From Caproicibacterium sp. BJN0003 (lineage in GTDB: Bacteria; Bacillota; Clostridia; Oscillospirales; Acutalibacteraceae): a stretch of DNA of 64,000 nt. The position numbers were made by a program, and so were the translations under genes. Numbering within the stretch: position 1 is the stretch's first letter; the number at the start of each line of letters is the position of its first letter. Under the pieces are notes generated by a model. That model was not told where the DNA came from, did not search any database, and worked only from the letters and a program-made list of their open reading frames with translations. Positions 9,615-18,103 of this stretch are shown one piece after another. The stretch lies in assembly GCF_026314295.1 (NCBI RefSeq), contig NZ_CP111108.1:930001-994000 (forward strand), in the 5' to 3' direction.

Positions 9615-10900
9615 TAGAAGTCGTTAAAGAAGGCGGAAAAATTAGCCGCAGGTTTATTGAACAATTAAAAGCGCGGAATGCTTCTAACGGAAAAAAAGTA
9701 GATGCTGCTGTAGCAGAGATTCTGCAGGCAGTAAAGACACAGGGGGACAAAGCGGTTTTAGAGTATACCATGCGTTTTGACGGTGCTGTTCCGAATCCAA
9801 TTGAAGTAACGCATGAGCAGATGGAAGAGCTCAAAAAGAGCTGTGATCCCGACTTCTTGAAGGCACTTCATGATGCGGCAGAAAATATCAAGGATTTTCA
9901 TCAAAGACAGAAACAGCAAAGTTGGATAGAACCTAAAAAGAACGGCGTTTTAATGGGACAGCGGATTCGAGGATTAAAAAGAGTAGGAATCTATGTACCA
10001 GGCGGTACAGCAGCATATCCCAGCAGTGTCTTGATGAATGCGATTCCCGCTCATATCGCCGGTGTGGAAGAGATCATTATGATGACACCTCCCGGAAAAG
10101 GTGGAAAACCAAATCCGGCAATTATGGCGGCAGCCTTGGAAGCAGGTGTGAGCCGTGTATTCTTAGTGGGCGGAGCACAGGCGATTGCAGCGCTGGCTTA
10201 CGGAACAGAAACAATTCCCAAAGTAGATAAGATCGTTGGTCCCGGCAATATTTACGTTGCAACTGCAAAGCGTCAGCTTTATGGGGTTGTCGATATTGAT
10301 ATGATTGCGGGTCCCAGTGAGATCCTGATTGTTGCGGATGAATCTGCAAATCCGCGTTTCTTGGCGGCCGATCTGATGAGTCAGGCGGAACACGACCCAA
10401 TGGCTTCTGCAATTTTGCTGACGACCAGTGAAAAGATCGCAGACGAAACCGTTAAAGAACTGTATGAGCAGATCAACACTCTTTCTCGAAGAGAAATCAT
10501 TGAACAGTCTTTGGATCATTTTGGTGCCGTGATCATCTGCAAGGATCTCGGAGAAGCAGTTGATTTTGCAAACGAGCTTGCACCGGAACATTTGGAACTT
10601 TGCGCAAAAGATCCGATGGAATATCTGGGGTCCCTCGACAATGTGGGAAGCGTATTTCTCGGAAATTATTCTCCAGAGCCGCTGGGTGATTATTTTGCCG
10701 GACCAAACCATGTCCTCCCGACCAGTGGAACTGCCCGCTTCTTTTCCCCTCTTTCTGTCGATAGTTTTATTAAAAAATCAAGCTTTATTTATTATACAAA
10801 AGATGCTTTAGAGCCTGTTTGTGATGAGATTATTACACTCGCTAAAACCGAGGGACTTACAGCACATGCAAACTCTATTGAAGTGAGGAAACCGCAATGA
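9611..10900 (+). CDS. hisD: Histidinol dehydrogenase
   Basis: A zinc- and NAD-dependent enzyme that oxidises histidinol to histidine in two steps, the end of the pathway. Conserved stretches are RVGIYVPGGTAAYPSSVLMN, KIVGPGNIYVATAKRQLYG, DMIAGPSEILIVAD, LMSQAEHDPMA (zinc/catalytic region) and NYSPEPLGDYFAGPNHVLPT with the C-terminal substrate-site residues. Length of 429 is normal. It overlaps hisG and hisC by 4 bases on each side. Confidence 0.98.
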   Translation: MIEVVKEGGKISRRFIEQLKARNASNGKKVDAAVAEILQAVKTQGDKAVLEYTMRFDGAVPNPIEVTHEQMEELKKSCDPDFLKALHDAAENIKDFHQRQKQQSWIEPKKNGVLMGQRIRGLKRVGIYVPGGTAAYPSSVLMNAIPAHIAGVEEIIMMTPPGKGGKPNPAIMAAALEAGVSRVFLVGGAQAIAALAYGTETIPKVDKIVGPGNIYVATAKRQLYGVVDIDMIAGPSEILIVADESANPRFLAADLMSQAEHDPMASAILLTTSEKIADETVKELYEQINTLSRREIIEQSLDHFGAVIICKDLGEAVDFANELAPEHLELCAKDPMEYLGSLDNVGSVFLGNYSPEPLGDYFAGPNHVLPTSGTARFFSPLSVDSFIKKSSFIYYTKDALEPVCDEIITLAKTEGLTAHANSIEVRKPQ

Positions 10901-11958
10901 GCTATCAGTTGAACCAAAAATTGAGTGCACTTTCACCGTATATTCCGGTGGAAGAAAATCGGGAAATCATTCATCTGGATGCAAATGAATCCTTTTTGAA
11001 TCTTCCGGAGACAGTTTTAGAAGAGACCAAAAAAGCATTGGGAGAAATCTCGTTTAACCGCTACCCGGATCCGTTTGCCTCAGAACTTTGTAAAGCATTC
11101 GGTGCATTTTATGGGGTCGATCCGAATCATGTAACGGCCGGGAATGGCTCTGATGAACTGATTTCCGTGTTGCTGTCAGCCTTTTTAATGAAAGGTGAGA
11201 CAATGGTCACAACAGATCCGGATTTTTCAATGTATACTTTTTATCCACATTTGACGGAATCAAATTGTGTTCTCCTCGAGAAACCGGAAGAGGGGACGAT
11301 GCGGGTAGAAAACTTAATTCGTACGATTAAGGAAAATAATGCTCGCTTGCTTCTTTTCAGTAATCCCTGCAATCCTACAGGACTGGGACTTAGTAAAGAA
11401 GACGTACACCGTCTGATTACATCAGTGGATGCCTTGATAGTTCTTGACGAAGCCTATATGGATTTTTGGGGTCGTGAGCAGTCATTTTTAGGAAAAGAAA
11501 ATCAATATGATAATTTGATTATTTTGCGAACTTGTTCTAAAATGGGATTTGCAGCAGCGCGGCTGGGATTTGCTGTGGCAAATCAGAAAATAACGGGCTT
11601 GATTCGAGCGGTCAAGTCGCCGTATAATGTAAATGTGATGACGCAGCGAGCAGGAACTATCTTTTTGAATCACCCCGATCTGGTAAGGGAAAACATTCAG
11701 AAAGTGGTCGATTCTCGCAAATGCCTAGAAAAAGCACTGCAGGCGCTCAAAAAGAAATATCCGGAGAAGTTTTCGATGGAAGAGAGCGTAACAAACTTTT
11801 TGTATCTCCGCTTAGAAAATGCAAAGGAAATTTATGAAAGTCTATTGCAAAAAGGAATTTCTGTGCGGTATTTCCCGCAGGCACTGCGGGTTACAGCCGG
11901 AAGTCCTACTGAGAATGAAAAGTTTTTAGAAACTTTTGAAGCACTGCTCAAAGACTGA
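10897..11958 (+). CDS. hisC: Histidinol-phosphate aminotransferase
   Basis: A class I/II PLP aminotransferase that converts imidazole-acetol phosphate to histidinol phosphate with glutamate. The signature includes [32 protein letters not shown] (Asp-Tyr cofactor contacts), and the Schiff-base lysine in [16 protein letters not shown]. Length of 353 is typical. It starts in an ATGA overlap with the hisD stop. Such enzymes sometimes also accept aromatic amino acids, which cannot be judged here. Confidence 0.95.
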   Translation: MSYQLNQKLSALSPYIPVEENREIIHLDANESFLNLPETVLEETKKALGEISFNRYPDPFASELCKAFGAFYGVDPNHVTAGNGSDELISVLLSAFLMKGETMVTTDPDFSMYTFYPHLTESNCVLLEKPEEGTMRVENLIRTIKENNARLLLFSNPCNPTGLGLSKEDVHRLITSVDALIVLDEAYMDFWGREQSFLGKENQYDNLIILRTCSKMGFAAARLGFAVANQKITGLIRAVKSPYNVNVMTQRAGTIFLNHPDLVRENIQKVVDSRKCLEKALQALKKKYPEKFSMEESVTNFLYLRLENAKEIYESLLQKGISVRYFPQALRVTAGSPTENEKFLETFEALLKD

Positions 11959-11971
11959 TAGGAGGCTAACC

Positions 11972-12550
11972 ATGCGTACAGCGATTCAGAATCGAAAGAC
12001 GAAAGAGACAGATATTTCAGTTCGGCTCAATCTGGACGGCGGTCCTGTCGAAATTTCCACCGGAATTGGATTTTTTGACCATATGCTGGAGGCTTTTGCT
12101 GTTCACGGTGGCTTTGGACTTTCCGTTGGGGCAGAGGGCGATTTGTTTGTAGACTGCCATCATACGGTAGAGGATACCGGAATTGTCCTTGGTAAAGCAT
12201 TTGCGCAGGCTTTGGGCGATAAGAGCGGAATCAAGCGGTATGGAAGCTTCTGGATCCCGATGGATGAATCGCTTTGCAGTGTTCATGTTGATGTGAGTGG
12301 ACGCCCGTTTTTGGTGTTTCAAGGGACGCTTTCTCAGGAACGTGTCGGAGATTTTGACACTTGCATGACAAGCGAATTTCTGCGCGCATTTGCGACAAAT
12401 GCTGGGATCACACTGCATGCGGAAATTCTCTATGGAGAAAATGCGCATCACGAAATTGAAGGGATCTTTAAAGCATTGGGACATGCTTTGCATGAAGCAG
12501 TTGCCCCTTATGATGGGACCTTATCAACAAAAGGAAAATTAGATCCTTGA
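11972..12550 (+). CDS. hisB: Imidazoleglycerol-phosphate dehydratase
   Basis: A Mn-dependent dehydratase that converts IGP to imidazole-acetol phosphate. Metal-binding motifs [12 protein letters not shown] and [15 protein letters not shown] are both present, as is [11 protein letters not shown] near the N-terminus. The frame opens at 11936, but the ATG at 11972 with AGGAGG 7 bases upstream gives the normal start ([15 protein letters not shown]) and 192 residues. This is the monofunctional form without the phosphatase domain. The usual next gene, hisH, is absent; a hairpin and about 80 bases separate it from hisA. Confidence 0.97.
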   Translation: MRTAIQNRKTKETDISVRLNLDGGPVEISTGIGFFDHMLEAFAVHGGFGLSVGAEGDLFVDCHHTVEDTGIVLGKAFAQALGDKSGIKRYGSFWIPMDESLCSVHVDVSGRPFLVFQGTLSQERVGDFDTCMTSEFLRAFATNAGITLHAEILYGENAHHEIEGIFKALGHALHEAVAPYDGTLSTKGKLDP

Positions 12551-12554
12551 AAAA

Positions 12555-12584
12555 TAGATTTTATTTAGGGAAAGGTAAAATCTA
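12555..12584 (+). other. Hairpin in the hisB-hisA gap
   Basis: TAGATTTTA (12555-12563) and TAAAATCTA (12576-12584) form a 9-bp stem with a 12-base loop. No clean T-run follows directly, though six Ts occur at 12596-12602. It lies where hisH is usually found. It could be a weak terminator or processing site, or a remnant of rearrangement. Confidence 0.5.
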
Positions 12585-12632
12585 ATAAGGAACAGTTTTT
12601 TGGAACAGTAAGGAAAAGGAGTGCAAAACGAG

Positions 12633-13352
12633 ATGGTCATTTTACCTGCAATCGATCTGAAGGACGGACAATGTGTACGGCTTTTTCGCGGCGATTATTC
12701 GACGGCGCATCGAGTAGCGGCGAGTGCTGTACAGACGGCAGAGCAATTTCAGAAATCTGGTGCGAAATGGTTGCACATGGTGGATTTAAATGGAGCGAAA
12801 GCTGCTGTGCCGGTTAATTCAAAGCTGATTTTTCAGGTGGTTCGTTCTACAGATTTAAAAGTGGAATTAGGTGGCGGAATTCGCACGATGCAGGCGGTGG
12901 AGCATTATCTGCAAAGTGGTATTTCCCGGGTAATTTTGGGATCAGCGGCATTGGCAGATCCGGATTTTACGGCCAAAGCGGTTCGAAAATATGGGGATCA
13001 AATTGCAATTGGAATTGATGCCAGAAACGGTATGGTTGCGGCAGAAGGATGGACACACACCTCTCATATGGATTATATCGAACTTGCAAAACGAGTCGAA
13101 GCGGTTGGAACACAGTATATCATTATGACGGATATTGATCGTGACGGCATGCTCACAGGACCAAATCTTGAAATGTTGGAAAAACTGCAAAAAGCAGTTT
13201 CCTGTAAAATTATTGCAAGCGGTGGGGTTAGCCGTGCAAAAGATATCGAGGATTTAAAAGCACTTCATCTTTATGGTGTTATTTGTGGAAAAGCGCTTTA
13301 TAATGGGGATCTAAAGCTGGAAGAAGCCCTTGAAATCGCGGAGGAAAAGTAA
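12633..13352 (+). CDS. hisA: Phosphoribosylformimino-AICAR-phosphate isomerase
   Basis: A TIM-barrel isomerase acting on ProFAR in histidine synthesis. MVILPAIDLKDGQCVRL, KVELGGGIRT, AIGIDARNGMVA, DIDRDGMLTGPNLEM and IIASGGVSRAKD identify HisA and not HisF; the DIDRDGM-TGPN loop is the distinction. A GTG at 12621 opens the frame, but AAGGAG touches it, so the ATG at 12633, about 11 bases from that site, is the better start. Its usual partner hisF is missing downstream; hisI begins directly after the stop. Confidence 0.95.
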   Translation: MVILPAIDLKDGQCVRLFRGDYSTAHRVAASAVQTAEQFQKSGAKWLHMVDLNGAKAAVPVNSKLIFQVVRSTDLKVELGGGIRTMQAVEHYLQSGISRVILGSAALADPDFTAKAVRKYGDQIAIGIDARNGMVAAEGWTHTSHMDYIELAKRVEAVGTQYIIMTDIDRDGMLTGPNLEMLEKLQKAVSCKIIASGGVSRAKDIEDLKALHLYGVICGKALYNGDLKLEEALEIAEEK

Positions 13353-13688
13353 ATGGCACAGAATTTGGAACGCTTTTTTCAAAAAGGAATATTGGTCCCA
13401 GCGATTGTTCAAGAGGCGAAAACCGGAGAAGTTTTGATGCTGGCTTATATGAATCTGGAATCTCTGCAGAAGACTTTAGAGACCGGATATACATGGTTTT
13501 GGTCTCGCTCCAGACAGGAACTCTGGAATAAAGGTGCCACTTCCGGCCATTTGCAGAAGGTGGTTTCCATTACCGGAGACTGTGACAGTGATACACTTTT
13601 AGTGGTTGTGAATCAGACCGGTGCTGCTTGTCATACTGGACATCACAGTTGCTTTTTTGATGAGATTTGGAGGGATCAAACAATATGA
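13353..13688 (+). CDS. hisI: Phosphoribosyl-AMP cyclohydrolase
   Basis: Opens the adenine ring of PR-AMP. The metal-binding C-terminus is clear: [26 protein letters not shown], with Asp and Cys ligands in CDSD and the later cysteines. [18 protein letters not shown] and [22 protein letters not shown] are family hallmarks. Length of 111 is a stand-alone cyclohydrolase, so HisI and HisE are separate here rather than fused. The start follows the hisA stop directly, and its TGA overlaps the hisE ATG. Confidence 0.96.
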   Translation: MAQNLERFFQKGILVPAIVQEAKTGEVLMLAYMNLESLQKTLETGYTWFWSRSRQELWNKGATSGHLQKVVSITGDCDSDTLLVVVNQTGAACHTGHHSCFFDEIWRDQTI

Positions 13689-14020
13689 GTGAGGAAAAAA
13701 ATATTTTAGCGGAACTCTATGATACCGTATTGGAACGAAAAACAGAAAAAGAGGAAGGCTCTTATACCTGCTACCTTTTTGAGCAGGGACTTGATAAAAT
13801 TCTGAAAAAGGTTGGAGAAGAGTGCAGCGAGACCATCATTGCTGCAAAAAATGGAGATAATCATGAGACCATTATGGAAATTTCCGATCTTTTATATCAC
13901 TTGACCGTCATGATGGTGGAAGAAGGAATCCACATTTCGGATGTGGAAGCGGAACTTAAAAAGCGCAGTGAAAAAACAGGAAATCTTAAAAAGTTTCATC
14001 AGGTTGACCATAATACCTGA
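13685..14020 (+). CDS. hisE: Phosphoribosyl-ATP pyrophosphatase
   Basis: Hydrolyses PR-ATP to PR-AMP, the second pathway step. All-alpha MazG-like fold with [17 protein letters not shown] and [17 protein letters not shown], carrying the Glu/Asp metal ligands. A TTG at 13667 could start a longer form, but the ATG at 13685 overlaps the hisI stop (ATGA) and has GGAGG 10 bases upstream; this gives 111 residues. It is the last gene before the terminator at 14056. Confidence 0.94.
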   Translation: MSEEKNILAELYDTVLERKTEKEEGSYTCYLFEQGLDKILKKVGEECSETIIAAKNGDNHETIMEISDLLYHLTVMMVEEGIHISDVEAELKKRSEKTGNLKKFHQVDHNT

Positions 14021-14055
14021 TTTCGGCTTTTTTCTATAAATTTTGTGAAGAAAAA

Positions 14056-14089
14056 CATCGGATATTTTTATCCGGTGCTTATTTTTTTA
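14056..14089 (+). terminator. Intrinsic terminator of the his operon
   Basis: CATCGGATA and TATCCGGTG form a 9-bp stem with one G-U pair and a short T loop, followed by CTTATTTTTTT. It closes the his transcription unit. Confidence 0.75.
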
Positions 14090-14125
14090 TAAAAAAGAAA
14101 ATAATAACAAAAAACAAGTTTTTAG

Positions 14126-14154
14126 AAGACAAATAGAGAAACGTTTGTTATAAT
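14126..14154 (+). promoter_or_regulatory. Possible promoter of the hydrogenase gene
   Basis: A perfect TATAAT at 14149-14154 has AAGACA 17 bases upstream (14126-14131), a 4/6 match to the -35 consensus. The gene follows 44 bases later with AGAAAGGAG as ribosome-binding site. Confidence 0.4.
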
Positions 14155-14197
14155 AATAACAGATTTAAAGATAGCGTAATGAGAAAGGAGTCCGGTT

Positions 14198-15703
14198 ATG
14201 AGAGGTATTTATTCTTCTGTGACGGATATCCGTCGAAAGGTTTTTACCGAAGTTGCACGTTTGGCATATGAAGGCGGAGATTATTCGAGAATTGACGATC
14301 TTCCTTATAAAATTGTTCCAGGAGAAGTCGCCAATTATCGTGAAAGTATTTTTTTGGAGAGAGCAATTGTAGGGGAGCGGTTAAGGCTTTCAATCGGTTT
14401 GCCTTTACGCCCGATTACTGAGCATACACGCCTTTCACAAGGGATCATTGAGAGCGCAATCGCGGAAAAATATTACGATCCGCCGCTTGTAAATGTGATT
14501 AAATTTGCCTGTAATAAATGTCCTGAAAAAACTGTTCAAGTGACAGAACTTTGTCAGGGGTGTCTTGCACATCCCTGTAAAGAAGTTTGTCCGAAACAGG
14601 CGATTCGAATCCGTAACGGAAGAGCGGTGATCGATCAGGACAAATGTATCAAGTGCGGGCGCTGTGTTGGTGTTTGTGCCTATCACGCAATCGTGCAGAT
14701 GGAACGCCCCTGTGCAGCAGCTTGTGGAATGAATGCGATTCATTCTGATGCTTATGGACATGCGACCATCGATTATGATAAATGTGTTTCCTGTGGAATG
14801 TGCATTGTGAACTGTCCGTTTGGGGCTATTTCAGATAAAGGACAGATCTTTCAGCTGATTCATGCAATGAAAGAGGGATATGAAGTTTATGCGGCGATTG
14901 CTCCGGCTTTTGTGGGACAGTTTGGCCCCAAAATGACTCCGGAAAAGCTGCGTCCTGCCATGCAGGAGCTCGGGTTTAAAGATATTGCCGAAGTTGCGGT
15001 AGGAGCGGATCTTTGCACTATAGAAGAAGCAAAGGACTTTTTGGATAAAGTTCCGGAAAAGCAGCCATTCCTAGCAACTTCCTGCTGTCCGAGTTGGAGT
15101 GTCATGGCGAAAAAGAAATTTCCGGAGTTTGAATCTTATATTTCGATGGCTTTAACTCCTATGGTGTTGACAGCTCGGCTTTTAAAAAAGCAGCATCCTG
15201 GTTGTAAGGTAGTCTTTATCGGGCCATGTTCTGCGAAAAAACTGGAAGCGAGCCGCCGGACCATTCGCAGTGATGTGGATTTTGTTTTGACATTTGAAGA
15301 AACAATGGGAATGTTTGAAGCAAAGCAGGTCGATCTTACAAAAATTACGGGAGAGAGTTCCTTGGAAGAAGGCACTGCTGCCGGGCGTGGCTTTGCCGTT
15401 TCGGGGGGCGTTGCACAGGCGGTTGTAGACTGTATCCATAAAAAATATCCGGATCGAGAAGTTAAGGTTCAGTCAGCGCAGGGGTTAAGAGACTGCTATA
15501 AGATGCTGCTTCTTGCAAAAGCCGGAAAATATAACGGCTATCTTTTGGAGGGGATGGCGTGCCCTGGAGGCTGCGTGGCGGGCGCAGGAACGCTTCAGCC
15601 GCTCACAAAGGCAACTTCTATGGTCCTTGATTATAAAGCGAAGGCAGACAAAAAGACGGCCGAAGACAGCCCTTATCGTAAGCAGGCGGATCGTTTAGAC
15701 TAA
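14198..15703 (+). CDS. Monomeric [FeFe] hydrogenase (group B-like)
   Basis: Probably a cytoplasmic hydrogenase that makes or takes up H2 with ferredoxin. The N-terminal ~95 residues have no recognised motif. Cys-rich ferredoxin-type clusters follow: CNKCPEK..CQGCLAHPCKEVCP, CIKCGRCVGVCAYHAI and CVSCGMCIVNCPFGAI (residues 105-215). The H-cluster motifs are L1 TSCCPSW (about 294), L2 GPCSAKK (about 342) and L3 EGMACPGGC (about 453). All four cluster cysteines are present, but Gly replaces the usual Met in L2 and PGGCVAGAGT replaces the group A GGGQP. These differences point to group B, known from Clostridia and less studied than group A. No maturation genes (hydE/F/G) are nearby. It stands alone with its own terminator. 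Confidence 0.88.
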   Translation: MRGIYSSVTDIRRKVFTEVARLAYEGGDYSRIDDLPYKIVPGEVANYRESIFLERAIVGERLRLSIGLPLRPITEHTRLSQGIIESAIAEKYYDPPLVNVIKFACNKCPEKTVQVTELCQGCLAHPCKEVCPKQAIRIRNGRAVIDQDKCIKCGRCVGVCAYHAIVQMERPCAAACGMNAIHSDAYGHATIDYDKCVSCGMCIVNCPFGAISDKGQIFQLIHAMKEGYEVYAAIAPAFVGQFGPKMTPEKLRPAMQELGFKDIAEVAVGADLCTIEEAKDFLDKVPEKQPFLATSCCPSWSVMAKKKFPEFESYISMALTPMVLTARLLKKQHPGCKVVFIGPCSAKKLEASRRTIRSDVDFVLTFEETMGMFEAKQVDLTKITGESSLEEGTAAGRGFAVSGGVAQAVVDCIHKKYPDREVKVQSAQGLRDCYKMLLLAKAGKYNGYLLEGMACPGGCVAGAGTLQPLTKATSMVLDYKAKADKKTAEDSPYRKQADRLD

Positions 15704-15711
15704 TAAAAATT

Positions 15712-15757
15712 AAAAAGCTGATATGATCGGAAAAATCCGAATTCATATCAGCTTTTT
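15712..15757. terminator. Bidirectional terminator between hydrogenase and ridA
   Basis: AAAAAGCTGATATGA and TCATATCAGCTTTTTT pair around an inner TCGG/CCGA stem. It has an A-run on one side and a T-run on the other, so it can serve both the plus-strand hydrogenase and the minus-strand TtcA/RidA unit. Confidence 0.85.
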
Positions 15758-15774
15758 TGATGAAAAAGAAAAAT

Positions 15775-16149
15775 TTATTTTGCTGCAATTAGTTCGATTT
15801 CTACCAAAGCACCTTTTGGAAGTGCGGCGACTTCTACACAGGAGCGAGCAGGCTTTTTAGTAAAGACTGCACCATAGAGCTGGTTTACGGTTTCAAAGTT
15901 TTTGAGATCTGTCAAAAACACCGTCGTTTTTACAACATCGTCTGTTGTCATATCGGCAGCTTTTAAAACAGCTTGAAGGTTTTGAAGAACCTGCTTTGTT
16001 TGTGCAGTGATTCCTTCTGCCATAGCTCCGCTTTCCGGAATCAGACCGATCTGGCCGGAAGTATACAAAGTGTTTCCGGCGAGTACTGCATGAGAATAGG
16101 GGCCGACGGCACCGGGGGCGTGATCTGCTTTGATTGTTTTGATGGACAT
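15775..16149 (-). CDS. ridA: RidA family reactive enamine/imine deaminase (internal start)
   Basis: RidA hydrolyses reactive 2-aminoacrylate and related enamines released by PLP enzymes. The 124 residues cover the whole family: GAVGPYSHAVLAGNTLYTSGQIGL at the N-terminus, then QNLQAVLKAADMTTDDVVKTTVFL and ARSCVEVAALPKGALVEIELIA with the substrate-binding Arg and Glu. The ATG at 16149 has a near-perfect AAGGAGG at ideal distance, so I list it as its own coding region although the frame upstream is open into the TtcA-like gene. The bidirectional terminator lies 18 bases after its stop. Confidence 0.8.
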   Translation of the reverse strand: MSIKTIKADHAPGAVGPYSHAVLAGNTLYTSGQIGLIPESGAMAEGITAQTKQVLQNLQAVLKAADMTTDDVVKTTVFLTDLKNFETVNQLYGAVFTKKPARSCVEVAALPKGALVEIELIAAK

Positions 16150-16998
16150 ATGAGAACCTCCTTCATTGTTTTCCTTTCTGTTATAGTTGTCCAGAAAAGA
16201 ATGTTGGTCGTCTCCGCACCGCCAGCCGATCAAGGTTTCTAGATTCACTTGGTGGACACTGCGGAAAATATTTTTGTCAATCTGTTGATTGTCTTTTTTT
16301 AGTTCCCGAATCAGGGCTTTTACTTTTGCACGTTTTCCGGCGCTGCCTGGATTCATGTGCTCACGTTCTGTCAGCCGACAGGCACACTGCAGAAATTCGA
16401 GACCATTATAATGCTTCCAACGAATAATATCTTCTTCATGGACAAGATACAGTGGCCGAATCAGTTCCATTCCGGGAAAATTCTGACTGTGCAGTTTTGG
16501 CATCATTGTTCGCATTTCCGCTCCATAAAGTAAGCTCATCAAAATGGTTTCAATTACATCGTCAAAATGGTGTCCCAAGGCAATTTTATTGCAATGAAGC
16601 GCCTGTGCGTTTTTATAGAGATAGCCGCGGCGCATTCTGGCACAAAGATAGCAGGGAGACTGCTTTTCATCTGCAACAATATTGAAAATATCAGTTTCAA
16701 AAATATGAACTGGAATTTGCAGCAGATCGCAATTCTTTTGCAGCAACGCACGGTTTTCAGGACGATATCCGGGGTCCATCGATAAAAACTCCACTGAAAA
16801 CGGAAAATCACTGTATTTTTGTAGGTGCTGCATACATTTTGCGAGGAGAATGCTGTCCTTTCCACCGGAAATACAGACTGCAATTCGATCATTTGGCTCA
16901 ATTAACTGATAATCTTTAATTCCACCGATAAAGCGGTTCCAGATCGGTTTTCGATAAGTTGTAATGAGGCTTCTTTCTGCCTTGGCGTTTAAATCCAT
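15775..16998 (-). CDS. TtcA-like tRNA sulfurtransferase fused in frame to RidA
   Basis: One open frame of 407 residues covers two unrelated proteins. Residues 1-283 are a TtcA/TilS-type ATP pyrophosphatase: PP-loop ISGGKDSILLAK (about 42-53), CYLCARMRRG with a CxxC for an Fe-S cluster, LGHHFDDVIETILMSLLYG, and a further FLQCACRL cysteine pair. Family members thiolate tRNA bases such as cytidine 32. Residues 284-407 are a complete RidA. No stop separates them: the link reads NRKENNEGGSH and then the normal RidA start. A strong AAGGAGG sits 7 bases before that internal ATG, so RidA is probably also made alone. The fusion could be real, a recent loss of a stop codon, or a sequencing error. Start ATG 16998 has AAGGAAGG upstream. 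Confidence 0.85.
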   Translation of the reverse strand: MDLNAKAERSLITTYRKPIWNRFIGGIKDYQLIEPNDRIAVCISGGKDSILLAKCMQHLQKYSDFPFSVEFLSMDPGYRPENRALLQKNCDLLQIPVHIFETDIFNIVADEKQSPCYLCARMRRGYLYKNAQALHCNKIALGHHFDDVIETILMSLLYGAEMRTMMPKLHSQNFPGMELIRPLYLVHEEDIIRWKHYNGLEFLQCACRLTEREHMNPGSAGKRAKVKALIRELKKDNQQIDKNIFRSVHQVNLETLIGWRCGDDQHSFLDNYNRKENNEGGSHMSIKTIKADHAPGAVGPYSHAVLAGNTLYTSGQIGLIPESGAMAEGITAQTKQVLQNLQAVLKAADMTTDDVVKTTVFLTDLKNFETVNQLYGAVFTKKPARSCVEVAALPKGALVEIELIAAK

Positions 16999-17009
16999 AT
17001 TGCCTTCCT

Positions 17010-17038
17010 TTGACTTTTTAATGTTCCAGGACTATACT
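17010..17038 (+). promoter_or_regulatory. Sigma-A promoter of nfo
   Basis: TTGACT (17010-17015), a 17-base spacer and TATACT (17033-17038). It sits between the divergent TtcA-like gene and nfo and points to nfo, 40 bases downstream. Confidence 0.65.
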
Positions 17039-17078
17039 AAAACGAAAATTATTCTTAAAATATAAGGGGAAATCAAAC

Positions 17079-17915
17079 ATGCTGCATATCGGATGCCATC
17101 TATCTTCTTCTAAGGGATTTTTGCATATGGGAGAAGAAGCACTTTCTATCAACGCGGATACATTTCAGTTTTTTAGCCGCAACCCTCGGGGTAGCAGTGC
17201 AAAAGCGATTGATTACGAAGATGTTTTGGCACTGAGAAACTTAATGGAGCAGTATCACTTTCCCATTATTCTGGCGCATGCGCCTTATACATTAAATCCT
17301 TGTTCCAAAGAGGAACGGATACGCAGGTTTGCACAGAAAATTATGAAAGATGATTTACAGCGAATGGAGTTTTTGCCTGGAAATCTTTATAATTTTCATC
17401 CCGGCAGCCATGTGGGGCAGGGGAGTGAGATCGGAATCCAACAGATTACAGAACTGCTCAACTGCCTGATTACGCCCCAACAAACGACCACGATCCTTTT
17501 GGAGACAATGGCCGGAAAAGGGAGTGAAGTTGGCTCTCATTTTGAGGAACTCCAAAAGATTATCGAAGGGGTAGAACACAAAGAAAAAATGGGCGTTTGT
17601 TTAGATACCTGTCATGTTTATGATGCGGGTTATGATATCGTAAATAATTTAGACGGTGTCCTAAAAGAATTTGATCAGACGATCGGTTTAAATCACCTTT
17701 GTGCGATTCATCTGAATGACAGCAAAAATCCTTTTGGGAGTCATAAAGACCGGCATGAAAAAATAGGAGAAGGCAGTATTGGGTTTGAAGCGATGGTGCG
17801 GATTATCAATCACCCGGCACTTCGCCATCTTCCGTTTTTCCTAGAAACGCCAAATGAACTTTCCGGTTATCAAAAAGAAATTGCGCGCTTGCGGGAGGCT
17901 TATATTGAAGACTGA
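17079..17915 (+). CDS. nfo: Deoxyribonuclease IV (apurinic/apyrimidinic endonuclease)
   Basis: A zinc-dependent TIM-barrel enzyme that cuts DNA at abasic sites in base excision repair. Motifs for the three-metal site are present: [20 protein letters not shown] (as [10 protein letters not shown]), [50 protein letters not shown] and PFFLETPN. Length of 278 is normal. The ATG at 17079 follows AAGGGGAAA. No terminator is obvious just after the stop; a strong hairpin comes at 18061. Confidence 0.97.
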   Translation: MLHIGCHLSSSKGFLHMGEEALSINADTFQFFSRNPRGSSAKAIDYEDVLALRNLMEQYHFPIILAHAPYTLNPCSKEERIRRFAQKIMKDDLQRMEFLPGNLYNFHPGSHVGQGSEIGIQQITELLNCLITPQQTTTILLETMAGKGSEVGSHFEELQKIIEGVEHKEKMGVCLDTCHVYDAGYDIVNNLDGVLKEFDQTIGLNHLCAIHLNDSKNPFGSHKDRHEKIGEGSIGFEAMVRIINHPALRHLPFFLETPNELSGYQKEIARLREAYIED

Positions 17916-18060
17916 CTGCGTTTGATTCTAAAATCCCATCGACTTACTGGAATTTCATTTAGTATAGCACAATTATAAAATTTTGTCAGGAAGAATGGAA
18001 TGCTTTATTATAAAAAAATTAGGTGATATTTTAATAAAATGTAAGATCAAAATCTAACTT

Positions 18061-18103
18061 AAATAAGAATGCTAGGCGAATAATTCGCCTAGCATTCTTA
18101 TTT
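18061..18103. terminator. Perfect 20-bp hairpin at the end of the GNAT gene
   Basis: The arms 18061-18080 and 18084-18103 are perfect reverse complements with a 3-base loop. Read on the minus strand, the stem ends in TTATTTAAG, so the T-run is inside the stem. The minus-strand GNAT stop codon (18098-18100) lies within one arm. It probably terminates both the GNAT and nfo transcripts. Confidence 0.75.

Noticed and set aside
17916-18060. Small gene between nfo and the hairpin
   Set aside because: AT-rich sequence without a start plus ribosome site; nothing supported.
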